Positions 42,434 to 52,805 are shown, numbered from the stretch's first letter. The stretch: DNA of 64,000 bases from Halorubrum sp. Atlit-26R (GCF_003666015.1 NZ_QPLT01000001.1:1-64000); one strand, 5' to 3'. Numbers and translations: made by a program. The notes: generated by a model from the letters alone, not told the origin.

Positions 42434-43750
42434 CTACGCAGACTTGACCCGCTCGACGAGGTCGATCGCGGCGTCCGCTGCGCGCTTCTGGACCGCTTCG
42501 GCGTCGAGCGTCAGCACCTCGCGGTCGCGCATGAGGACGTCGCCGTCGCAGACGGTGTGACGCACGTCGCTCCCGCGGGCCGCGTACGCGAGGTGCGAGA
42601 CCGGGTCGTGGTCCGGCGTGAGGTGCGGGGCGTCGAGGTCGACCACGGCGAGGTCGGCGGCCGCGCCCGCCTCGATCCGCCCGCCGGGGAGGTTCAGGGC
42701 GTCCGCGCCGCCCCGCGTCGCCATCTCCACGACGGCCTCGGCGGGGACCGCGCTCGCGTCGTCCGCGGCGAGTTTCCCCAGCATCGCGGCGTCGCGCATC
42801 TCGTCGAACACGTCGAGGTCGTTGTTCGAGGCCGCGCCGTCGGTGCCGAGCGCGACCGTCACGCCCGCCTCGCGCAGGCGCTGGACCGGGGCCATCCCGC
42901 TGGCGAGCTTCATGTTCGAGGCCGGGCAGTGGACGACCGCGGTCCCCGCCTCGGCGAGCCGGTCGATCTCCGAGCCGTCCACGTGGACGCCGTGCGCGAA
43001 GAAGTCGTCCGGGCCGAGCGCGTCGATCTCGGCGGCGTACGCGATCGGTCGCTCGCCGCGCTCGTCGACGATCGGGTCGACCTCGTCTTCCGTCTCGTTC
43101 GCGTGGAGGTGGACGGGGATCCCTGCCTCGCGCGCCTCGGAGACGCCCTCGCGCAGGTACTCCTCGCCGACGGTCGTCAGCGAGTGCGGCATGAACGCGG
43201 TCCGGATCCGGCCGTCCGCGGCGCCGTCGAGTTCCCGGGCGACCGCGAGGCTCTCCTCGACGTCCGCGCGGGCGTCCGCGTCGTCCTTCCCGACCGTCAC
43301 GACGCCGTGGCCGAGCCGCGCGCGCAGTCCGGCGCGGTCGACGACGTCCGCCACCCGGTCCATCGCGAAGTACATGTCCGCGAACGCGGTCGTCCCCGAC
43401 CGAATCATCTCGACGGCGCCGAGCTCGGCGCCCGCCTCGACGTCGTCCGGCGTCAGCTCGGCCTCCGCCGGCCAGATGTCCTCGCGCAGCCACGGGTCGA
43501 GCGGCTTGTCGTCGGCGTAGCCGCGGAGCAGCGTCATCGCGACGTGCGTGTGGGCGTTGACGAGCCCCGGGATCACGAGCGAGTCGCTCGCGTCGAGCGT
43601 CTCGGCGGCCGCCCCGACGGCCTCGTCGACCTCGTCCGGCGACCCCACGGCCCGGATCGTTCCCTCGTCCCGGTCGACCGCGACGTCCGCCCGCTCGACC
43701 CGACCGTCCGGCCGGAGCACTCGTCCGCCGCCCACGCGGAGCTGGTTCAT
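42434..43750 (-). CDS. mtaD: 5-methylthioadenosine/S-adenosylhomocysteine deaminase
   Basis: 438 aa amidohydrolase: VNAHTHVAMTLLRGYADDKPLDPWLREDIWPAE (metal His pair), LHANETEDEV, HGVHVDGSEID, CPASNMKLASGMAPVQRLREAGVTVALGTDGAASNNDLDVFDEMR (metal Asp). These match MtaD/DadD-type deaminases converting MTA, SAH or 5'-deoxyadenosine to the inosyl product; exact substrate cannot be resolved. ATG 43750 gives MNQLRVGGGRVLRPDG. It links functionally to ahcY. Confidence 0.9.
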   Translation of the reverse strand: MNQLRVGGGRVLRPDGRVERADVAVDRDEGTIRAVGSPDEVDEAVGAAAETLDASDSLVIPGLVNAHTHVAMTLLRGYADDKPLDPWLREDIWPAEAELTPDDVEAGAELGAVEMIRSGTTAFADMYFAMDRVADVVDRAGLRARLGHGVVTVGKDDADARADVEESLAVARELDGAADGRIRTAFMPHSLTTVGEEYLREGVSEAREAGIPVHLHANETEDEVDPIVDERGERPIAYAAEIDALGPDDFFAHGVHVDGSEIDRLAEAGTAVVHCPASNMKLASGMAPVQRLREAGVTVALGTDGAASNNDLDVFDEMRDAAMLGKLAADDASAVPAEAVVEMATRGGADALNLPGGRIEAGAAADLAVVDLDAPHLTPDHDPVSHLAYAARGSDVRHTVCDGDVLMRDREVLTLDAEAVQKRAADAAIDLVERVKSA

Positions 43751-43902
43751 GTCCGCCCGTTCCGCCCGCCGCACCAAACGCCTTCGGTTCCTCGTCCCGG
43801 TTCGTCGACCGCGCGCGTCGACCGTTCCTGCCGACCGATCCGCTCGTCGAGCCCGTTTTTCGCGAACGATACGATTTTATCTGCCGATCGAAACGAACGG
43901 AC

Positions 43903-45120
43903 ATGGCTCTGGACCGCATCGTCTCGGCGCTCACCGCGGGGAAGCTCCGGATCGCCGTATTCGCGCTGGCGGTCGTCGCCGCCGCGGTCGGCGGGGCGTT
44001 CGCCCTCGGCGTCGTCGGCGTCCCGAGCGTCGCCGCCGTGAACAACTCCTTCGGCGACGTGACGAACGAGACCACGGTCGTCGAGACCGACTTGGTCGTC
44101 TCGAACCCGAACCCGATCGGCGTCGGCCTCGACGGCGTCTCGATAAACTACACCGTCTCGATGAACGACGTCGAGATGGCGCGCGGCGGCCGCGAGGGCG
44201 TCGGCGTCGCCTCGGGGAACTCCTCTATCGCGTTCGAGACCGCCCTCGACAACGACGCGATCCCGCCGTGGTGGACCAGCCACGTCCGGAACGACGAGCG
44301 GACGACCGTCGCCATCGACGCGACGGTTACCTCCGATCTCCTCGGCCGGAGCGCGAATCTCACTCGCACTCGGCAGGTCGAGACGGACCTCATCGGCGCG
44401 TTCAGCTCCGAGGAGACGCGACCCGTGAACGCCGACGCGCCGCTGGTCGACGACCCGGTCCTCTACGTCAACGAGACGCGCGGCCGCTGGGGGACCGTGA
44501 GCGAGGAGGAGACCCCGATCGAGATGGAGTTCGACGTCTACAACCCCAACCTCGAACCGTACGTCGTCACCGAGATCGGCTACGACGTGACGATGAACGA
44601 CGTCGAGATGGGATCCGGATCGACCGAGTCGGAGTACGTCATTCCCTCGTACGGCTCCCAGACGGTCGAACTGTCCGCCGCGCTCCGCAACGAGCGCCTC
44701 GACGAGTGGTGGGCAACCCACCTCAATGAGTCCGTCAACGGCCACCAGGTGAGCGACCTCCGGATCGAGTTCTACGCGGTGGTCGAGCTCCCTTCCGGCG
44801 AGGAGCTCACCGTCCCGCTGGACGCGCTGACCTACGAGGAGACGATCGAGACGGACATCTTCGACGAGGGGCTCCATCAGGGGGAGGGAACGGGTGACGA
44901 CGCTGACGACGGTTCGACCGACTCCGACGCATCTGACGAGGGCGGAAACGCGACCGACGACGGGACGACGGACGACGATGGGAACACCAGCGACAGCGAC
45001 GGCAGCACGAGCGACTCCGGTGACGACAACACGAGCGACGGCGGCTCCGGTGACGACAACACGACCGGCGACGATTCCGGAGACGACGACGGCCTGCTTC
45101 CGCTGATCGTCGGCCGCTGA
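43903..45120 (+). CDS. LEA-type (LEA14/WHy) exported protein
   Basis: 405 aa. An N-terminal hydrophobic segment at ~17-45 is a signal anchor. Two WHy/LEA14-type beta domains follow, each with N(P)NPIGVGLDGVSINYTVSMNDVEMARG-like and ETPIEMEFDVYNPNLEPYVVTEIGYDVTMNDVEMGSG motifs (residues ~55-150 and ~190-290). The last ~80 residues are a Ser/Thr/Asp/Asn stretch ending in LLPLIVGR. LEA14-like proteins in haloarchaea are linked to desiccation or salt stress; the acidic tail suggests exposure outside the membrane. Confidence 0.83.
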   Translation: MALDRIVSALTAGKLRIAVFALAVVAAAVGGAFALGVVGVPSVAAVNNSFGDVTNETTVVETDLVVSNPNPIGVGLDGVSINYTVSMNDVEMARGGREGVGVASGNSSIAFETALDNDAIPPWWTSHVRNDERTTVAIDATVTSDLLGRSANLTRTRQVETDLIGAFSSEETRPVNADAPLVDDPVLYVNETRGRWGTVSEEETPIEMEFDVYNPNLEPYVVTEIGYDVTMNDVEMGSGSTESEYVIPSYGSQTVELSAALRNERLDEWWATHLNESVNGHQVSDLRIEFYAVVELPSGEELTVPLDALTYEETIETDIFDEGLHQGEGTGDDADDGSTDSDASDEGGNATDDGTTDDDGNTSDSDGSTSDSGDDNTSDGGSGDDNTTGDDSGDDDGLLPLIVGR

Positions 45121-45199
45121 CCGCGGGCCGTCCCGCACCTCGGCTCGTTCCTCCGCCCGCCGTCCGAACCTTCTTGCCCGCCCGCGGCCGCGTTCCGGC

Positions 45200-45598
45200 A
45201 TGGCAACCGACGCCCAGCAGGCGTGTTTCGAGGCGGGGATCAAGTTCGGCTCGCTGTACCACCAGTTCGCCGGCACGCCCGTCAGCCCGGCGAGCACGCG
45301 GAGCCTGGAGGCCGCGATGGCGGAGGCGATCGAGAACCAGCCGCACTGCGAGGCGGTCGAGGTGACGGTCCACGACGACCGCGTCGCGGACGCCATCGAC
45401 CACGAGAACGGCTACACCGAGCTCACCGGCTCGCTGATGGACGTCCGGATGCGGATCGCCTACGAGGGCGTCACGGTCCGCACGCGCATGGAGATGGAGG
45501 ACGGCTACCCCCTGATGAAGCTCGTCAAGGTGGTCGACGGCGGCGCCGACTCCTCGCTCGACGCGGACTCGTCGCCCGGCGCCGACCCGAACGCTTAG
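45200..45598 (+). CDS. mptD: Archaeal dihydroneopterin aldolase
   Basis: 132 aa: MATDAQQACFEAGIKFGSLYHQFAGTPVSPASTRSLEAAMAEAIENQPHCEAVEVTVHDD and later TELTGSLMDVRMRIAYEGVTVRTRMEMEDGYPLMKLV match the archaeal MptD family (DUF372), which releases glycolaldehyde from dihydroneopterin in methanopterin or folate biosynthesis. Length fits (archaeal enzymes ~120-130 aa). An acidic C-terminal tail is added. Confidence 0.85.
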   Translation: MATDAQQACFEAGIKFGSLYHQFAGTPVSPASTRSLEAAMAEAIENQPHCEAVEVTVHDDRVADAIDHENGYTELTGSLMDVRMRIAYEGVTVRTRMEMEDGYPLMKLVKVVDGGADSSLDADSSPGADPNA

Positions 45599-45667
45599 TA
45601 CCGCGAATCGCCTACGGCGAGCCGAACGGCGGTCGACGCTCCCGATCTCCCGCTTTCAGAGACCCAC

Positions 45668-46165
45668 ATGGTCGACAGACGACACGACGGTCGGACGGAC
45701 CGAACCGGCTTCGACGAGACGAAGAACTACCTCTCCGAGGCCCTCGGCCGCGTCGTGCCGCGGTCGGTGGCGCGACGAGCGATCGAGGTGACCGTCAGCA
45801 CGGACGCCGCCGAGTACGCGCCCGACGAGCCGGTCGCGATCACCGTCGCGATCCGCAACCGCCTGCCCGTCCCGGTCGAGGTCCCCACGACGACCCGCCG
45901 CCTGTGGGGGTGGGCTGTCGACGGCGTCTTAGAGGCCACCGACGAGCGGCGCTACGTGTCCGCCGAGGAGTCCTCGCTGTCGCTCCGCGCCGGCGAGACG
46001 AAGCGCGCGACGGTCACGTGGAACGGGCGGTTCCGCCGCTCCGACGGCGACGGCCTCGATCGGTCCGTCCGGGCCGAGCGCGGCGACCACACGATCTCCG
46101 TGTTCGTCCCGGTTCCCGACGCCGACGAGCGCCACGAGGACGCCACGCAGATCCGGATCCGGTAG
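45668..46165 (+). CDS. Conserved haloarchaeal beta-domain protein
   Basis: 165 aa. After a polar N-terminus, EVTVSTDAAEYAPDEPVAITVAIRNRLPVPVEVPTTTRRLWGWAVDG, then LSLRAGETKRATVTWNGRFRR, then GDHTISVFVPVPDA. The strand pattern and AGET...TVTWNG motif resemble intracellular proteinase-inhibitor (BsuPI)/Ig-like folds, but catalytic or inhibitory function is not shown. No signal peptide. It lies 69 bp after mptD; no functional link known. Confidence 0.7.
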   Translation: MVDRRHDGRTDRTGFDETKNYLSEALGRVVPRSVARRAIEVTVSTDAAEYAPDEPVAITVAIRNRLPVPVEVPTTTRRLWGWAVDGVLEATDERRYVSAEESSLSLRAGETKRATVTWNGRFRRSDGDGLDRSVRAERGDHTISVFVPVPDADERHEDATQIRIR

Positions 46166-46227
46166 CCGGCGCTCGCCGGTCCGCCGTCAGTTTCTCCGCC
46201 GAACCGAGCGGCGAAAAACGAGTGCGG

Positions 46228-47592
46228 TCAGTCGTCCGCTTCTGTCGCTCCCGCGCCGGGGCGGGCCGCGTCGTCGACCGCGGGCTCGTCGACGGCGCTC
46301 GCGAGCGCCTCGTCGCGACGCAGGTGACACGCCGAGTAGTGACGGCCGTCGGTGAGGTCGGACGGCACCTCGTAGGCGGGCGTCGTCGTCGCGCAGACGC
46401 TCTGGTCCGCGAACCGCTCGACGAGGATCCGCTCCGCGTCCTCGAACTCGTCGCGTTCGATGTGCCCGAGCGCCTCGTCGAGCAGGGTGCCGGCGTCGCC
46501 GCTCGGTACCGCGTCGTCGAAGTACCGCGACCGGAGGGCGTCGGGGTCGGTCTCCTCGAACGCCCGGCGCTCGACCGCCCGCTGGAACTCGACGACGTTC
46601 CGCCAGGCGTCCTCCGTCATGTCGTACTCGTCCGGCTGGATCACCTCCGGGCACCGCGTCCGGAACCGGCAGCCCGAGGGCGGGTCGATCGGCGACGGCA
46701 CGTCGCCGGACAGGAGCGCCGTCCGCCCGCCGCTCCGCGGGTCCGGGACCGGAATCGCGTCGAGCAGCGCCCGGGTGTACGGGTGTTTCGGGTTCTCGAA
46801 CAGCTCCTCTTTGTCGGCCAGCTCGACGACGTTCCCGAGGTACATCACCGCCACGCGGTCGGAGATGTGGCGGATGACGCTCAGGTCGTGCGCGATGAAC
46901 AGGTACGTGAGGTCGAACTCCTCTTGGAGCTCCTCCATCGTGTTGAGCACCTGCGCCTGGATCGACACGTCGAGCGCCGACACGGGCTCGTCGCAGACGA
47001 TGAAGTCGGGGTTCACCGACAGCGCCCGCGCGAGGTTCACGCGCTGGCGCTGCCCGCCGGAGAACGCGTGCGGGTACCGGTTGTAGTGTTGCGGGTCGAG
47101 CCCGACCTTCTCCAACAGCTCCTTCGCGCGGGCCTCCCGGCCCTCCTCGTCGAGCATGTCGTGGGCCTTCATCGGCTCCTCGACGATGGGCCCGACCTTC
47201 ATCCGCGGGTCGAGCGACGACTGGGGGTCTTGGAAGATCATCTGCATGTTCTTCCGCATCCGCCGCAGCGGCTCGCCGGACAGCTCGGCGAGGTCCTCGC
47301 CCTGGAAGTAGACGCTCCCGCTGGTCGGTTCGAGCAGCCGGAGGACGGTGCGCGCGAGCGTCGACTTCCCGCAGCCGGACTCGCCGACGAGCCCGAGGGT
47401 CTCCCCCTCCTTGATGTCGAAGCTCACGCCGTCGACGGCGCGCACGTCGGAGGTCGACCGGGAGACGTACGGGAACTCGTCGTCGAGCTGGACGCCGGCG
47501 AGGAGTCCGCTCTCGTTGTCGAAGTACTTGCACAGGTCCCGGACCTGTAACAGCGCCTCGGGGTCCGACTCCGGCGGGCCGACCTCGGTCAT
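46228..47592 (-). CDS. dppF: Peptide ABC transporter ATP-binding protein (DppF/OppF type)
   Basis: 454 aa. Walker [11 protein letters not shown]-loop region with [18 protein letters not shown] signature [15 protein letters not shown], Walker [16 protein letters not shown]-loop [13 protein letters not shown], plus the DppF/OppF C-terminal segment with [15 protein letters not shown] and four Cys-like [17 protein letters not shown]. The extra C-terminal ~120 residues (after 330) extend beyond standard DppF and contain CATT and CHLRRDE Cys residues. It energises uptake of peptides by the permeases encoded upstream. ATG overlaps the dppD stop by 4 bp. Confidence 0.93.
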   Translation of the reverse strand: MTEVGPPESDPEALLQVRDLCKYFDNESGLLAGVQLDDEFPYVSRSTSDVRAVDGVSFDIKEGETLGLVGESGCGKSTLARTVLRLLEPTSGSVYFQGEDLAELSGEPLRRMRKNMQMIFQDPQSSLDPRMKVGPIVEEPMKAHDMLDEEGREARAKELLEKVGLDPQHYNRYPHAFSGGQRQRVNLARALSVNPDFIVCDEPVSALDVSIQAQVLNTMEELQEEFDLTYLFIAHDLSVIRHISDRVAVMYLGNVVELADKEELFENPKHPYTRALLDAIPVPDPRSGGRTALLSGDVPSPIDPPSGCRFRTRCPEVIQPDEYDMTEDAWRNVVEFQRAVERRAFEETDPDALRSRYFDDAVPSGDAGTLLDEALGHIERDEFEDAERILVERFADQSVCATTTPAYEVPSDLTDGRHYSACHLRRDEALASAVDEPAVDDAARPGAGATEADD

Positions 47593-48710
47593 TCCGCCTC
47601 ACCCCCGGTCTCGGTGAACCCGGCGGAGAACCCGCCGGTGGCCTGCGTCTCGATGGGCGGGCTCTCGTCGTACCCCACGTCGAACGCGTCGTGTTTCACG
47701 CACGCGGCCGTGTGCGGCGCCTCGCCGTCTTCGCTCAGCTCCCGCGGCTCGGGGTGGACCTCGCGGCACACCTCCCGGGCCTCGGGACACCGCGAGTGGA
47801 ACCGACAGCCGGCGGGCGGGTCGATCGCCTCCGGCATCACCCCCTGGATCGGCCTGAGCTCGTCGACCGTCCGGTCGGGACGGGGCATCGAGTCGAGCAG
47901 CGCCGACGTGTACGGGTGTTTCGTGTCGTAGAACAGGTCGTCCACCTCCGCCTGCTCGATGATCTCGCCGAGGTACATCACGTTGACGCGGTCGCAGATC
48001 TCCGCGACGACGCTCATGTCGTGGGTGACCCAGATGAACGACGTGTCGTACTTCTCTTGGAGCTCGGTCACCATCTCGAGGATTTCGCCCTCGACGGTGA
48101 CGTCGAGCGCGGTCGTCGGCTCGTCGGCGATGATCAGGTCGGGCTGGCAGGCGAGCGCCATCGCGATCAGCACGCGCTGTCGCATCCCGCCGGAGAACTG
48201 GTGCGGGTACTCGTCGTACCGCGACTCCGGCGCCGGAATGCCGACCTCCCTGAGCATGTCGATCGCCTCCTCTTTCGCCTCGTCGGCGTCGAGGTCGCGG
48301 TTGATCTCGATGAACTCCCGGAGCTGCCCCCCGACGGTGAACACGGGGTTCAGCGACTCCATCGGGTCCTGGAAGATGATCGCGATCTCGCGGCCGCGGA
48401 TCCGCTGGCGCATCTCCTCTTCGGTGAGCATCTCGTCGCGGGGGCGGAGCTCGCCGTCGTCGCCCTCCTCGAGCCCGAAGATCGTCTCGCCTTTGAACTC
48501 GATCTCCCCGCCGACGATCTCGCCGGGGCTGTCGACGAGCCGGAGGATACTGGAGGTCGCGACGGACTTTCCGGCGCCCGACTCACCGACGAGCCCGACG
48601 ATCTCCCCCTCGTGAACGTCGAAGGAGATCCCGTCGACGGCGCGGACCGTGCCGTCCTCGGTGAAGAACTGTGTCTTGAGATCGCGTACGCTGAGTAGTG
48701 GTTCGCTCAT
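47589..48710 (-). CDS. dppD: Peptide ABC transporter ATP-binding protein (DppD/OppD type)
   Basis: 373 aa. Walker A GESGAGKS, signature [41 protein letters not shown]-loop [14 protein letters not shown]-terminal DppD motif [48 protein letters not shown] with the paired Cys of this family (oligopeptide_HPY). Acts with DppF as the heterodimeric ATPase. Gap to dppC is 1 bp. Confidence 0.95.
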   Translation of the reverse strand: MSEPLLSVRDLKTQFFTEDGTVRAVDGISFDVHEGEIVGLVGESGAGKSVATSSILRLVDSPGEIVGGEIEFKGETIFGLEEGDDGELRPRDEMLTEEEMRQRIRGREIAIIFQDPMESLNPVFTVGGQLREFIEINRDLDADEAKEEAIDMLREVGIPAPESRYDEYPHQFSGGMRQRVLIAMALACQPDLIIADEPTTALDVTVEGEILEMVTELQEKYDTSFIWVTHDMSVVAEICDRVNVMYLGEIIEQAEVDDLFYDTKHPYTSALLDSMPRPDRTVDELRPIQGVMPEAIDPPAGCRFHSRCPEAREVCREVHPEPRELSEDGEAPHTAACVKHDAFDVGYDESPPIETQATGGFSAGFTETGGEAE

Positions 48711-48711
48711 A

Positions 48712-49701
48712 TCAGTTGTTGATCCGCGGATCGAGGGCGTCCTGCAGACCGTCGCCGAGGATGTTGAAGCCGATGACGGTGATCAGAATGGCGATACCGG
48801 GGAAGATGCTGAACGTCGGGGCGGGGAGCATGTACCCGCGCGAGGCCGACAGCATCTGTCCCCACGACGGCGTCGGCGGCTGCGCGCCGAAGCCGAGGAA
48901 CGAGAGGCCGGCCACGATGAGGATGCTCACCCCGACCTGAAGCGTCGCCTGGACCAGCACCGGCGCGAAGCTGTTCGGGATGATGTGCCGGAAGATGATG
49001 TTCCGGTCTTTCACCCCGGCGGCCCGAGCCGCTTCGACGTAGTCCTCCTCGCGGATGGAGACGACCCGCGAGCGGATGAGCCGGTTGAACACGGGTATCG
49101 CCGTGATCCCGACGCCGATCATCGCGAACGTGAGGTCGCGTCCGAACGCGGTCATGAAGGCGATGACCAAGACGAGGAACGGGATCGCGTAGATCGTCTC
49201 GGTGACCCGCTGGAGCACGTCGTCGATCCAGCCGCCGTAGTAGCCGGAGACCGCGCCGATGACGGTGCCGCCGCCGAGACCGATGGCGGTCGCGAGGAAC
49301 CCGACGGTCATCGCGATCCGCGTCCCGTAGATGGTCCGGGAGAGCAGGTCGCGACCCCGGTGGTCGGTGCCGAGCGGGTGTTCGAGTACGCCCTGCCCGA
49401 ACTGGTTCTCCATGCCGACCGGCGGGAGCAGCCGCCGGACGTTCTGCGGGTCGGTCTCCGGATTGTACAGCACCGCCTCCGCGATCGCGTAATCGAGGAC
49501 GTAGTAGTCGAACGCGGCGAACACCGCGACGAAGGTCATGAACCCGACGATGTAGGTCCCGATCCGCGCCGTCGTGTCCTGTTTGACCTGTTTCAGCGTG
49601 TATCGCAGGCCGACGCGGGCCTCGACCTCGTCGGGCCCGCCGCCGCTCTCGTCGCCGTCGTCCGGCGTGTCGTCGTCCGAAGTTGCGCTGTTAATCGACA
49701 T
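48712..49701 (-). CDS. dppC: Peptide ABC transporter permease (DppC type)
   Basis: 329 aa. N-terminal acidic region then ~6 membrane segments; the BPD_transp_1 EAA-type loop is EEDYVEAARAAGVKDRNIIFRHIIPNSFAPVLVQATLQVGVSILIVAGLSFLG. HPLGTDHRGRDLLSRTIYGTRIAMTVG is the DppC/OppC N-terminal periplasmic-side motif. Forms the channel with DppB. ATG and the dppB stop overlap by 1 bp. Confidence 0.95.
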   Translation of the reverse strand: MSINSATSDDDTPDDGDESGGGPDEVEARVGLRYTLKQVKQDTTARIGTYIVGFMTFVAVFAAFDYYVLDYAIAEAVLYNPETDPQNVRRLLPPVGMENQFGQGVLEHPLGTDHRGRDLLSRTIYGTRIAMTVGFLATAIGLGGGTVIGAVSGYYGGWIDDVLQRVTETIYAIPFLVLVIAFMTAFGRDLTFAMIGVGITAIPVFNRLIRSRVVSIREEDYVEAARAAGVKDRNIIFRHIIPNSFAPVLVQATLQVGVSILIVAGLSFLGFGAQPPTPSWGQMLSASRGYMLPAPTFSIFPGIAILITVIGFNILGDGLQDALDPRINN

Positions 49702-50696
49702 CAGTCTTCACCGTAGGTGACTCGCGGGTCGAGGTAGCTGTACGTGATGTCCGTGACGATCACGCCGATCACGTAGACGAACCCGAACACGAGCGTCGTC
49801 CCCATGATCAGCTGGTAGTCCTGGTTGTTGATCGCCGTGATGATCAGCCGGCCCATCCCCTGGATCTCGAAGACGGTCTCCGTGAGGACGGCGCCGCCGA
49901 GCGCGGTCGACAGCCCGAGTCCGATGATGGTGATCACCGGGAGCTGCGCGACCTGGAACGCGTGCTTGCGGACGATCGTCGACTCTGGCACGCCGTACGC
50001 CCGAGCGAGCTTCACGTACTCGCCCTGGAGCGAGTCGACCATCGACGAGCGTTCGATCCGCGTGATCTGCGCCATCTGGAGCGTCCCGAGCGCGATCATC
50101 GGTAAGAAGAGGTGATGCACCGCTTGGCGGAGCACCTCGACCCGCGTCGCCGCCCCCCTGACGTCCGCCGGGTCGGCCCACGGGAGGACGAGCCCCCGCG
50201 CGGGGAACCACCCGAGGTAGAACGCGAAGACGATGATCAACACCAGGCCGATCCAGAACGACGGCGTCGAGACGCCGATGAGCGAGACGATACGGGAGAC
50301 GTGGTCGGCCGGCTCGTTCCGCCGCTTCGCCGAGATCACGCCGAGCGGGATCGCGGTGACGACCGCGAACGCGAACGCCGACAGCATGAGCAGCAGCGTC
50401 ACCGGCAGCCGGAGCAGGATCATCTCGAGGACGGGGCGGTCGTAGTAGATGCTGAGGCCCAGGTCACCCGTCGCAACGCCGCTGAGGTACGTGAAGTACC
50501 GCACGTGTATCGGTCGGTCGAGCCCGTACTGGGCGCGGATCGCCTCCACTTGCTCCTGTGCCGGCGTCGGCCCCAGCATGATCTCGACCGGGTCGCCGGG
50601 GATCTGGTTGGCCAGGAAGAACGTTATCGTCACGATACCTATCAGTACGGGTATCGCCTGTGCGAACCGCCGGAGTGTGTACCGAAGTAAACTCAC
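49701..50696 (-). CDS. dppB: Peptide ABC transporter permease (DppB type)
   Basis: 331 aa with about six membrane helices. DppB/OppB signature MSLLRYTLRRFAQAIPVLIGIVTITFFLANQIPGDPVEIMLGPTPAQEQVEAIRAQYGLDRP at the N-terminus and EAA loop LQGEYVKLARAYGVPESTIVRKHAFQVAQLPVITIIGLGLSTALGGAVLTETVFEIQGMGRLI. Upstream dppA ends 174 bp away; a weak GC hairpin around 50808-50828 sits in that gap, as often seen when the binding protein is made in excess of the permeases. Confidence 0.95.
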   Translation of the reverse strand: MSLLRYTLRRFAQAIPVLIGIVTITFFLANQIPGDPVEIMLGPTPAQEQVEAIRAQYGLDRPIHVRYFTYLSGVATGDLGLSIYYDRPVLEMILLRLPVTLLLMLSAFAFAVVTAIPLGVISAKRRNEPADHVSRIVSLIGVSTPSFWIGLVLIIVFAFYLGWFPARGLVLPWADPADVRGAATRVEVLRQAVHHLFLPMIALGTLQMAQITRIERSSMVDSLQGEYVKLARAYGVPESTIVRKHAFQVAQLPVITIIGLGLSTALGGAVLTETVFEIQGMGRLIITAINNQDYQLIMGTTLVFGFVYVIGVIVTDITYSYLDPRVTYGED

Positions 50697-50870
50697 TGTC
50701 GTGGATTCCTCGTTGCTTCGATTCGGTTTTTGCTGTCGCTTATCCGTTTCGCTCCCGCCGACACATCAACTCGCTAGCCGCGGACGGACGGTCGACCGCG
50801 AGGCCGAACGCCCGGAAGGGCCGGGTTTACGATTCGATACCGCGAGCGCGAGTCCGCTTGGCCGGTCCGA

Positions 50871-52520
50871 TTACCGGTTCACCGTGGCGCCGGTCAGTTG
50901 GATCTCCGACGAGATCGGGTGCGCGCTGAACCCTTCCACGACGTTACGAACGCCGTAGGAGTTGTTCAGGTTGTACGCCGGGATGTGGACGCGCTCTTCG
51001 AGCAGCGTCGTCGTCGCCTCGATGTAGAGCCGCCGCCGCTCCTCGCGGTCGGCGGACTCGCGGGCCTGAGACAGCTTCTCGGAGGCCTCGTCGTACCCGT
51101 GGAACGTCCCGTTGGTCACGCCGTTCGTCTCCTGGCTCAGCAGGTTGTACACGAACGCGTCCGGGTCGGGGGCGCCGGACCAGCCGAGGGTGTACATGTT
51201 GTACTCGTCGGCGCTGTTCGGCCCGTCGTCGCTCTGGTACGCCTCGGTGAACGTCCCCCAGTCGAGCCGCTGGACCTGAACGTTCTCGAAGCCGGCGTTC
51301 TGGAGCCCGTCGCCGATCGAGATCCCGATCTGTTCGCGCTTGTCGTCCGGCGGAACGATGATCCGCCAGTTGTAGTCCATGCCGATACCCGCCTCGTCGA
51401 ACAGCGCCCGAGCCTCCTCGAGGTCCTGTCCGTGAGAGATCTCCGACCACTCGTCGACGGGGAAGTCCCACTCCTCGGAGATGGACGACGGGTACGGCGC
51501 GTACTGGCGCACGCCGGACGGCTCGACGAAGTTCTCGACCGCCTGGTCCATCGAGAAGCAGTAGTCGACCGCCTCGCGGACGAGCGGGTCGCTCGTCGGC
51601 CCGTTGGCGCAGTTGAACGCGAGGTAGAAGTACCCGACACCCGGCGTTTCCGTGATCGAGGCGTTCTGGTTGCCCTCGACCGTCTCGTACAGCTGCGGCG
51701 GGATCGTCTCGATGATGTCGACGTTGCCCGTCTCCAGCTCCGTAACGCGGGTCGTCTGCTCTTCGATCGGGTCGAACTCGATCGTGCCGATCTCCGGGAG
51801 GTTGTCGCTGTCCCAGTAGTCGTCCCACCGCTCGACGGTCGCGTAGTCCTCGGGCTCCCACTCGACGAGCTGGAACGGCCCGGAGCCGACCGGGTTCTGG
51901 TTGTACGCCTCGGTGTCCTCCTGACGGACGGAGGCGTTGACGACGCTGCGGACCATGGCGATCGTGAACGCGCCGTACGGGTACGACAGGTCGAACTGCG
52001 CCGTGGTCTCGTCGACGACCTCCCCGGAGTCGATCATGTTGACCTCGGGGGCGTTCTCGGTCTGCTCCTCGACGGGAGCGAGCATCGTGTGGACGACGTC
52101 CTCCGCGGTGACGGGGTCGCCGTTCTGGAACTCGGCGTCCTCCCGAATCGGGACGATGAAGCGCGTTCCCTCGCGCTCGACCGTGGGCATGTCCGCGGCG
52201 ATCTTCGGCTCGATGCCGACGCCGTCGCCGTACTCGTAGAGGCCGTCGAACAGCTGGCCCGTGATCTGCGCGGACGGGACGTCGTTCACGACGATCGGGT
52301 CCATGTCGAGCGGACCCTTCGCCTGCGAGAAGTACAGGGTCGGAGCGCTACCGCCGTCGCCGCCGTCGGAGCCGTCCGAACCGTCGCTGCCGTCGGAGCC
52401 GTCGGAGCCGTCGCCGCCGTCCCCCCCGCCGGTACACCCGGCGAGCAGGAGGGAGGTGCCGGCCGCTCCGCCGGCGAGGACCTTCCGTCGCGAAATGCGT
52501 TGTGTGTGTTGTCGACGCAT
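50871..52520 (-). CDS. dppA: Peptide ABC transporter substrate-binding protein (lipoprotein, SBP_bac_5)
   Basis: 549 aa. Tat-lipobox N-terminus: ISRRKVLAGGAAGTSLLLAGCTGG, with Cys29 as the lipid anchor. A Gly/Asp/Ser spacer (GGDGSDGSDGS repeats, ~31-56) precedes the family 5 binding domain: YFSQAKGPLDMDPIVVNDVPSAQITGQLFDGLYEYGDGVGIEPKIAADMP, DPLVREAVDYCFSMDQAVENFVEPSG, and LYIEATTTLLEERVHIPAYN at the end. First gene of dppABCDF; binds peptides or other oligomers at the outer face. Confidence 0.95.
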   Translation of the reverse strand: MRRQHTQRISRRKVLAGGAAGTSLLLAGCTGGGDGGDGSDGSDGSDGSDGSDGGDGGSAPTLYFSQAKGPLDMDPIVVNDVPSAQITGQLFDGLYEYGDGVGIEPKIAADMPTVEREGTRFIVPIREDAEFQNGDPVTAEDVVHTMLAPVEEQTENAPEVNMIDSGEVVDETTAQFDLSYPYGAFTIAMVRSVVNASVRQEDTEAYNQNPVGSGPFQLVEWEPEDYATVERWDDYWDSDNLPEIGTIEFDPIEEQTTRVTELETGNVDIIETIPPQLYETVEGNQNASITETPGVGYFYLAFNCANGPTSDPLVREAVDYCFSMDQAVENFVEPSGVRQYAPYPSSISEEWDFPVDEWSEISHGQDLEEARALFDEAGIGMDYNWRIIVPPDDKREQIGISIGDGLQNAGFENVQVQRLDWGTFTEAYQSDDGPNSADEYNMYTLGWSGAPDPDAFVYNLLSQETNGVTNGTFHGYDEASEKLSQARESADREERRRLYIEATTTLLEERVHIPAYNLNNSYGVRNVVEGFSAHPISSEIQLTGATVNR

Positions 52521-52805
52521 ACAGCGGACCTCTTGTTTCTATCTAATAAGTATTTTGGGTCGCTCTGTTCGTATGGTCACCTCTGTTCGCTTCGCTGTCT
52601 TTTTGTACATCTCGATCCCGCCGAATGTCGTCCGAATCAGGGAGCGACGACTGCCGCGATCCGAAATTCACCGATCGATCCGCGGTCGAAATCCTACAAT
52701 AAAAGACCTGCTGCTCTCGCGCGCCGAGCCGTCGGACCGCCGGGCCGCGAGTTACCGGCGAGTCGCGGGCCACCAGTGAGTCGCGAAGTTGCGGCGGGTC
52801 GCGGG

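Noticed and set aside
43747..45396. Minus-strand frame overlapping the LEA-type and mptD genes
   Set aside because: Antisense shadow with repetitive Arg/Val content; plus-strand genes have clear domains and signals.
50697..50870. Terminator or riboswitch between dppA and dppB
   Set aside because: Only a weak 5-bp GC hairpin; no conserved leader motif recognisable.
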